Origin: Triglochin maritima
Taxonomy: Eukaryota > Streptophyta > Magnoliopsida > Alismatales > Juncaginaceae
Direction of reading: 5' to 3'
Assembly: GCA_963682175.1 (NCBI GenBank)
Contig: OY821783.1
Location: 38,958,301-39,022,300, forward strand
DNA length: 64,000 bases
Shown here: in pieces, positions 57,430 through 64,000 of the stretch
Numbering within the stretch: position 1 is the stretch's first letter
Layout of the letters: each line of letters starts with the position of its first letter
The notes under the pieces: model-generated
What the model saw: the letters and a program-made list of their open reading frames with translations, nothing else
What the model was told of the DNA's origin: nothing
Database searches by the model: none
Translations under genes and position numbers: made by a program

Positions 57430-60303
57430 TTAAATTTTGATTCTAATCTTTTGTCGGTTGCAAGGCTTACAAAAAAAATTAAATTGCAATATTATATTTA
57501 CTCATTTTGATGTAATATTTCAGGATCGTACCACAGGAAAGACGATTGGTAGAGGAAAACTCGCCAAAAGACTTTATGTGCTCGAAAATCAAATAAAAGG
57601 AATGCTAGTTAATGTTCCTAATCACGATACCTGACACCAAAGAATGGGGCACCCGTCTCACATGGTTTTACAAAAGTTATTTCCGTCTCTAAAAAATGAA
57701 TTGTCTTGTGATGTGTGTCGCTTATCAAAACAAGTCAGACTCCTTTTTATGCTTCTAAAAATAAAACAAGTCGCGTTCTCGAATTGATTCACTCAGAAAT
57801 CTGGGGACCCGCCCCTTTGGAATCTTATAATGAATTCAATTATTTTATTTCTTTTATTGATGATTTCTTTCGTACAACTTGGTTATATTTATTGAAAGCT
57901 AAGTCCGATGCTTTTTTGGTCTTTTGTGAGTTTGCCTTTGTTGAAAATTTGTTTGATTCTAAAATTAGAATACTTTGATCCGATAATGGATCCGAGTATA
58001 CTAGTAACAATTTTCAAAGTTTTTGAAACAAAAAGGGATATTCCACCAAACCACATGCATAAACACTCATGCACAAAATGGTGTTTCCGAATGAAAAAAA
58101 ATCATCATCTGTTAAATGTTACTCGATCCTTACTTTTTCAAAATAACATTCCAAAATATTTTTGGTCTGATGCTTTTTTTACTGCCACTTACCTTGTAAA
58201 TCGCTTGCCTAGCCCAACAATTCAAAACAAGCAACCCTTAGAGATTTTACATGGAAAAAAATGAGCCTTTACCACCTTCAAATTTTTGGTTGTACTTGTT
58301 TTGTTCACAGGAAGCGCATGGACAAGCTTGATCACAATTCCGTCAAATGTATTTTTTTAGGATATTCTGTTAGAAAGAAAGGGTACAAATGTTATGACCC
58401 CATTAGTTGTAAATTCTATATTTCGTGCGATGTGTCCTTTTTTGAAAATATTTCATACTTCAAAAATCATCAAGACTCTTCCGCTGCATCTGAAGCTCCT
58501 CTACCGGTTGCGGATATCTTCGACGTTACCTCCTCACTGGATACTATCATCGAAACTCCTCAACAAGAAGCAATTGAACCTCCTCCACTGGACGACCAAG
58601 GGGGAGCTGAGCATCTTCCTCAGAGAAGAACCACCCGTCCTACTCGTCCACCTCCTCGGCTTCAAGACTATATGGTATCTCATGTTACCTACCCTATCGA
58701 GGACTACTTGTCTTACTCTCAAATCAAACCCACCTACCATGCATTCTTAAGCCAAATAGATAAAATTCAGGAACCCACCAACTATCATGAAGCAATTAAA
58801 CACCCTAAGTGGGCTAAAGCTATGGATGATGAACTAAAAGCTCTAAAAACTAACCAAACTTGGAGTCTTGTGACCCCTCCACAAGGCATAAAACCAGTAG
58901 GTTGCAAATGGATTTACAAGATCAAGTATAATAGCGACGAAACCATAGAAAGATTTAAGGCCCGATTAGTCGCAAAAGGATACACTCAAGACTTATGGGA
59001 TAGATTATCAAGAAACCTTTGCTCCAGTTGCAAAGATGAACGCTATTCGTGTTCTCCTCTCAGTAGCTATTAACTCAGGATGGAATCTCTTCCAAATGGA
59101 TGTTAGGAACGCTTTTTTGCAGGACAACCTAGAGGAAGAAGTTTATATGACTCCTCCCCCAGGCTACAAAATAAACAAACAAGGTATGCAGACTTCACAA
59201 GTCCATATATGGGCTCAAACAATCTCCTCGCGCATGGTTTGCAAAACTCAGTCACTCCCTTCTTCTTTATGAGTTCTCTAAAAGTTCAGTTGATGCCTCC
59301 ATGTTTACTAAACACTCTCATGAAATCACTATAATTATTTTAGTATATGTGGATGACATTATAATAGCCGGAAACAATGATAAAGAGATATCTTTAGTCA
59401 AACATTATCTTAAAACCAAATTTGATATTAAAGATCTAGACATCATGAAATATTTTTTTGGAATTGAAATTGCTCACTCCAAAAAATGACTATTTCTATC
59501 CCAAAGGAAATACGTTCTAGATCTCTTACATGAAACTGGAAAGATAGGGTCTAAACCAGTCAACACCCCAATCGAGACTAACAGGAAAATTAGTCTTATT
59601 GATGGTGAACCGGTTCAAGACGTAGGACAATTTCAAAGATTAGTTGGTAAACTTATCTATCTCACTGTCACTAGACCCGATATTACATATGTTGTTAGCG
59701 TAGTAAGTCAATTTATGCATGCACCCCACAAATGACTTCTAGAGATTGTGGACCGGATCCTGCACTATCTTAAAAAAAACTCGGGCCAAGGTCTCTGGAT
59801 GAAGAAAAAACAACTCTAATACAATTGTTGTTTACTCTGATGCAGATTGGACAGGTAACCACGATCGAAAATCCATCACTGGTTTTTTCACTTTCGTTGG
59901 TGGAAACTTAGTCACTTGGAAAAGCAAGAAACAGAACGTGGTGGCTAGATCAAGCGCTGAAGCAAAATACCGTGCAATGACCTCCACAACAAGTAAGCTA
60001 ATTTGGCTCAAACAACTTCTCAAAGACATGAATATAAACAATCAGAATCCAATAAAAATGCTCTGTGACAATAACGCTGCAAGACATATCGCATCCAATC
60101 ATGTTTTTCACGAACGAACCAAACACATTGAAGTGGATTGTCATTTCATTCGTGAGAAGATACAAAATAAAGAAATCGAAGTCCCCTATGTTCAGAGTAA
60201 TGATCAACTAGCAGACATCTTCACCAAAACACTGGATCAGAAACACTTCCAACACATTCTTCACAAGTTAGACTCCTTCAACATCTTCCAGAGTCAACTT
60301 GAT
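57430..60303 (+). pseudogene. Copia pol remnant: integrase, reverse transcriptase, RNase H
   Basis: In order: the end of the protease/spacer region (SNLLSVARLT, about 57447), GAG-pre-integrase (HPSHMVLQKLF, CDVCRLSKQ, about 57645-57720), integrase core (ELIHSEIWGPAPLES, FISFIDDFFRTTWLYLL, about 57780-57900), reverse transcriptase ([52 protein letters not shown] at 59346-59357), and RNase H (ARSSAEAKYRAM; CDNNAARHIASNHVFHERTK; ends FTKTL). Stops and frameshifts interrupt it at many places, for example near 57977, 58263, 59000, 59270 and 59487. Not functional. Confidence 0.9.
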
Positions 60304-60309
60304 GGGGAA

Positions 60310-60504
60310 TGTTGAAATATGAAAAGAAAGAGACGTTGAAGAAAACATACTAGAAACGACGATTCTCCCAAATCCCGTTATCCAATCAAGGGAATCAAGG
60401 AAATAATGTATATGGAAAGAACAACGATATTCTCTAGTATTCCATTGTATAAATACAACTTCAAAATCCTAAATAAATATAATTTCTACTGTTCAAATTC
60501 AACA
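60310..60504 (+). repeat. 3' LTR of the Copia element
   Basis: 195 bp, about 96 percent identical to the 5' LTR. Followed by the TSD ATAGT. Confidence 0.93.
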
Positions 60505-60509
60505 ATAGT

Positions 60510-60860
60510 TGTCATCTTCTGATGTTTATGCGGTTATGCCTTGAATCTGCATTAAAGTAATCTTACCAACTAAGGAAGATGCATTCACAGACATCCTTGT
60601 TACACATTTTCTATAAAATTGCACTAGTCAATGACATCTTGCATGTCACTCATTTTCTAACTTTTCTGTTAATTTTCCGCTTACAACTTGTGAACAAATT
60701 CAACTTGCATTTTCTTTTCCCTTAAAAACATTCTTATGTACTTCTGTAACCATATTTAATTGCTATGAATGAACTTTAAACATTACAATGTGTTAGCCTA
60801 CTCGAGAGAACAATACAAGAAGAAGAAAAAAGGATCATGATTTTTTTTTATCCCTTCATA
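60510..60860. other. DNA between the Copia element and a disrupted exon
   Basis: AT-rich and intron-like, without a gene of its own. If the exon at 60875 belongs to a gene extending left, the Copia element sits in one of its introns. Confidence 0.4.
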
Positions 60861-61051
60861 ATATATCAACAAAGTTTGAAACTTAAAGTTGAAAATCAGA
60901 ATCATCCCATTGAAGGACAGCAGAATCTAAATTTTGTTCCCTCTTCAGTTTATCTTTCAGGAACCAATCGCAAACTCGACCCGCATTCAGCTCCTCAATG
61001 GAAAGGCCCTCCTGTTCTGCGATCACCCTCAGAAGATTCAGTGACGATATC

Positions 61052-63281
61052 TGTAACATCCCGAAATAGCGGAAAATTTAAAAAAAGTCATAATCAAGAC
61101 AAAGAGCACAATAGTCAAGACGGAACTGTTACTTCTCATAAACAATTAAGCGGTGCATCATAATACATCAGAGTTTGCCAAAATGAATACATGATTACAA
61201 CAAAAGACAATGGAAGATAACGTAATCATGTGGACCTCAGTGGTCTGACTAGAGGATCCGACTCCAAATGCGCGCGCCCGCCGATCACCACCCCACTGGA
61301 CCTACTGCGGTCCTGAAAATATATAACAACAATGCCTGAGTTTCCAGAAGGAAACCCCGTATGCCAACTCACTTATATATGCATGCATTACACAATGAAC
61401 TTATCATACTAGTAGCATGTCATGACATCGACAGAAATGGAAAACAGTTCCCCCGAAGGGTAAAACAGGACATCAGTCCGACAATCAACAACGAGTCTCC
61501 CGAGGAGACCTACTGCAGGCACATGCAGTCTTACAGCACGCGACATCGCACCCCCCACACGCAGCTACACTACTCAAGGGTTCGGCAGGGAGCCTCTGTC
61601 ACGCCTGCGGGCCGATAGAATACAGATCTGCAAATCTCAGTGGTCGGAGCCATAGGGACCAACGGGGCCGTCGCCCGGAAGGTATAACAACAACATCTCG
61701 GTAGGTGCCCAGCCGAGGAAAACAACATAGCCGGAACAGCCTCGGCCCAACAATCACCATCGCCGACACAACCTCGGCGGCATCACCGGCACAACATCAG
61801 TGGTCCATCACAACAGTCCGGCACAACATCGGACGAAACCAGACCGAAGTCTGCCAGGTCATCAGGCTCCTCGACCCGCAAACACCAACCGCGCCGCTAT
61901 AAAAGCAGGGCAGCGACCTCCGTAGCCCGTGGGCCGGTAGTCACCTCACCCAACGCCAGTTGCGTGCCCGCACAACATCAACACTGGGATCCGCGATCCC
62001 TCAGGCCTGCTATACTACAATAAGTCCACGTAAACCATCACAAGTCACGGTCCATACACGGAGGTGACACGTCCCGAACACCCACACTCTTTCCAACGGC
62101 GGTCCCTGGGCAGGCACGTATCACGCACCCACCGTCACCTCCCGGCTCACGCACAAGGCGAGGACACGGGTTTCCGTGGACAAAGTTGGCGTTCAAAAAG
62201 GGAACCAGGAATTCTGTCCTGGGCCCAAACGGTCGACCGGAAGAGGTGATTCGGTCGACCGGTTCTAGAAAGGAATCGGTCGACCGTACTCCTAAAACGG
62301 TCTACCGCTGCGCTCGAAACAGAATCCCCCAACGGTCGAACAAAAGTCTAAAACCGGTCGACCGAACGAGGTCAAAATCCGGAGTCTGGTCAACATTGAA
62401 ATCCACTCTATCGGTCGACCGACTCAGGGGTCCCGGTCGACCGAAAACTAACAGAACGTCTTATACCATATTTTAATCCATCGGTCGACCGACTCAGGGG
62501 TCCCGGTCGACCGATAACAGTTAGGGTCAACCTACATTTCTACGTCATATAACGGTCGACCGACAACAAGCAACGGTCGAACAAGCATGCAATAATAACC
62601 AGTACACTTAAGTTCCGGTCGACCGAACACAAGACCCCGGTCGACCGAAACACACCAGGCAGTCCCAACTTAACAGCAATAATGCACTACCGGTCGACCG
62701 CCACAAGGCATCGTTCGACCGGTGAAGGTTAAAGTCGGGCAACAGTGCTAAAACGGTCGACCGCCCGAAGGATCCGGTCGACCGTTGGTCGTCTTCAACC
62801 TCGCGCCAGCCGAGGTTTCACGAAGAAAAGCGTCGCCGGAGAGGTCTCCGACCTCCCAGACTCGACCAACGCATCCCTCACATGAGGGTTAACAAACAAA
62901 CCACACTAAGGAGCGGCATACCTCACGAGAACGACGAACAAAGCCGGAGCACCGCTCGCGCACGCCGCCTCCGGTGATCTCCTCGTGCGCTCAACTCCGC
63001 ACCTCTCCCGCCTGGACCGCCTCACACCTCACGCCGACGCAGCCTCCTCTGCCTGAGCTTGAGCGACTGAGGAAGAAGGTGTGTGTTTGGTGAGAATGGA
63101 GGAAGAAGAAATGAGGAAGGAGATGAAAGAAGAAGAAGGAGAGAGAATGACCTTAATAAACTCGGTGCTACAGTAACCCCAACCCTTCACCTTCCCATGC
63201 AAACTCCTGCACACCCACTTCCCCATGCAAACCACACTTTAACCATCATTAGTCCACTAACCCTAGGTTAGGGATCTAACA
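61052..63281 (+). mobile_element. Solo LTR 2 of the GGTCGACC-rich family
   Basis: It starts TGTAACATCCCGAAA and ends GGGATCTAACA; the exact TSD ATATC is at 61047-61051 and 63282-63286. 2,230 bp. Homologous to solo LTR 1 over its length (shared AACAGTTCCCCCGAAGGGTA, ACCGCCACAAGGCATCGTTC) but with about 600 bp more in the middle, mostly the GGTCGACCG array and a region around 61890-62200. Confidence 0.9.
62228..62790. repeat. Dispersed GGTCGACCG palindrome array
   Basis: At least a dozen copies of the palindromic core GGTCGACC, usually followed by G, lie spaced irregularly about 20-60 bp apart. Spacers differ, so this is not a simple tandem repeat or a CRISPR array. The same motif is clustered in solo LTRs 1 and 3. 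Confidence 0.85.
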
Positions 63282-63315
63282 ATATCTGCCACGGAGATCA
63301 AACAGATCAGAAGAG

Positions 63316-64000
63316 GTAAAAAGTTTTTTTCTCTCTTCCGTATAAAAAAGACACAGTGATTAGTATGCATTGTTGTAAAACGAATATCAAAAGTTCAGCC
63401 AAAGTCTACTAGCAAAGTTTAAAGCCTCTATCCTAAATTGAGACAACTATTTTTATTAACTAGTAATAGTAGCGGTTGCATGTGGTTGTTGATATTCCAT
63501 GGCACAACAGGTTCTCAACTAGAACATCAACACTTAAAAACTACTTCTTTCTTCAACTATTAATAGATTCTTAACATATCCAATTGTTAGAATCTGATAA
63601 TTTCTTGCATTTGATAGCTGAACCATATACATTATCATTATTCGTGGTGATGGTAAAAGCTCATGCTAAAGCACGAAGGTCATGACACTTTTTTGTTTAG
63701 ATTAACATTAGAATGATATCACGAGAAGGTGCCACTGAGCTGTATATAAACCTCTTCGTGCATTAGTTCAGGTTGATTCCCTTCTGTACCATACCACATC
63801 ATGTCCTTCTAACTGAAAAGAGAGAGTCTATGCAGAAGTCAAAATCCCCATGGTTGAACTTTGAATTTCCATTTGAAAACCAAATGGTATTAAGTGACTC
63901 AGAATTATGTCTCATGGTGAGACCCTTCACATCACCTAAATTCTTATCAAACAAAGAGACTTTGTGATGTTTGGAATTTCTTCAATCCAAGCAACCATCA
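63316..64000. other. Intron or intergenic DNA at the window edge
   Basis: It follows the donor at 63316. An acceptor-like CTATGCAG near 63835 precedes codons SKSPWLNFEFPFENQM and could begin the next exon of the split gene, but this is weak. Nothing else is seen. Confidence 0.35.

Larger units (their letters stand above)
57015..60504 (+). mobile_element. Ty1/Copia LTR retrotransposon, internally deleted
   Basis: 3,490 bp, bounded by the exact TSD ATAGT (57010-57014 and 60505-60509). Two 195-bp LTRs start TGTTGAAATA and end TTCAACA. A degenerate primer binding site (TGTATCAAAGTG, resembling the initiator-Met tRNA complement) directly follows the 5' LTR, and a purine tract GGGGAA (60304-60309) precedes the 3' LTR. 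The gag part is missing and the pol part is decayed. The integrase-before-reverse-transcriptase order defines Copia. Confidence 0.93.
60875..63315 (+). pseudogene. Exon of an unrecognised gene split by a solo LTR
   Basis: An open frame follows a plausible acceptor (ATATATCAACAAAG, 60874), encoding among others NRKLDPHSAPQWKGPP and LRSPSEDSVTIS. At 61051 it is interrupted by solo LTR 2. After the LTR and the repeated TSD the same frame continues with ATEIKQIRR and meets a clean donor GTAAAAAG at 63316. Read through into the LTR, the frame stops at 61161-61163. I do not recognise the protein family; other exons were not identified with confidence. Confidence 0.6.

Noticed and set aside
62228..62790. 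GGTCGACCG array as a CRISPR-like repeat
   Set aside because: The repeat is 8-9 bp with irregular spacing, in a plant LTR; it lacks the repeat length, regular spacers and cas context.

Overview
This window is nuclear DNA from a eudicot plant. The host genes have plant-type introns and belong to plant families: an auxin receptor, an STP hexose transporter, wound-induced small proteins and a VAP4-type MSP protein. Intergenic DNA is AT-rich with many microsatellites, and about half the window is transposable element. The auxin receptor looks like the AFB6 clade, which is known to be absent from Brassicaceae and grasses, so those families are unlikely. I cannot name the species.

Layout. 1-5.5 kb: AT-rich DNA with a decayed Mutator-like (MULE) fragment at about 1.9-2.6 kb. 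5565-17534: a 12-kb MULE bounded by an exact 9-bp target-site duplication (TSD). It holds a broken FAR1-type transposase on + and a broken Ulp1-like protease gene on -, with a 22-bp minisatellite in an intron of each gene and between them. An apparently intact hAT element (9234-12642) is nested in the minisatellite. 17913-19823: a second, non-autonomous MULE of the same family with its own TSD; it carries two copies of a fragment resembling the zinc-binding region of DRD1/CHR35-type chromatin remodelers. 20.8-23.9 kb: auxin receptor (+). 27.2-29.0 kb: ARM-repeat protein (+). 31.2-32.4 kb: unknown protein (-) with a perfect mitosis-specific (MSA) promoter element. 34.6-37.0 kb: STP sugar transporter (+). 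38.5-41.9 kb: two elements with terminal inverted repeats. 42.8-44.5 kb: solo LTR beside a relic of the sugar-transporter gene. 45.3 and 51.2 kb: two small wound-induced genes (-), with a solo LTR between them that itself contains another solo LTR. 54.2-55.9 kb: seven-exon VAP4-like gene (-). 57.0-60.5 kb: a decayed Copia element. 61.1-63.3 kb: a third solo LTR of the GGTCGACC-rich family, sitting inside an exon of an unrecognised + strand gene.

The host genes do not form a pathway. The notable biology is in the mobile DNA: a MULE family that keeps the same minisatellite in sense orientation in introns of two convergent genes, a related element carrying what looks like captured RNA-directed-DNA-methylation machinery, and several insertions dated by exact TSDs. 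All exon structures were read by eye from splice signals and reading frame. Where three or more exons join, the summed coding length is an exact multiple of three.
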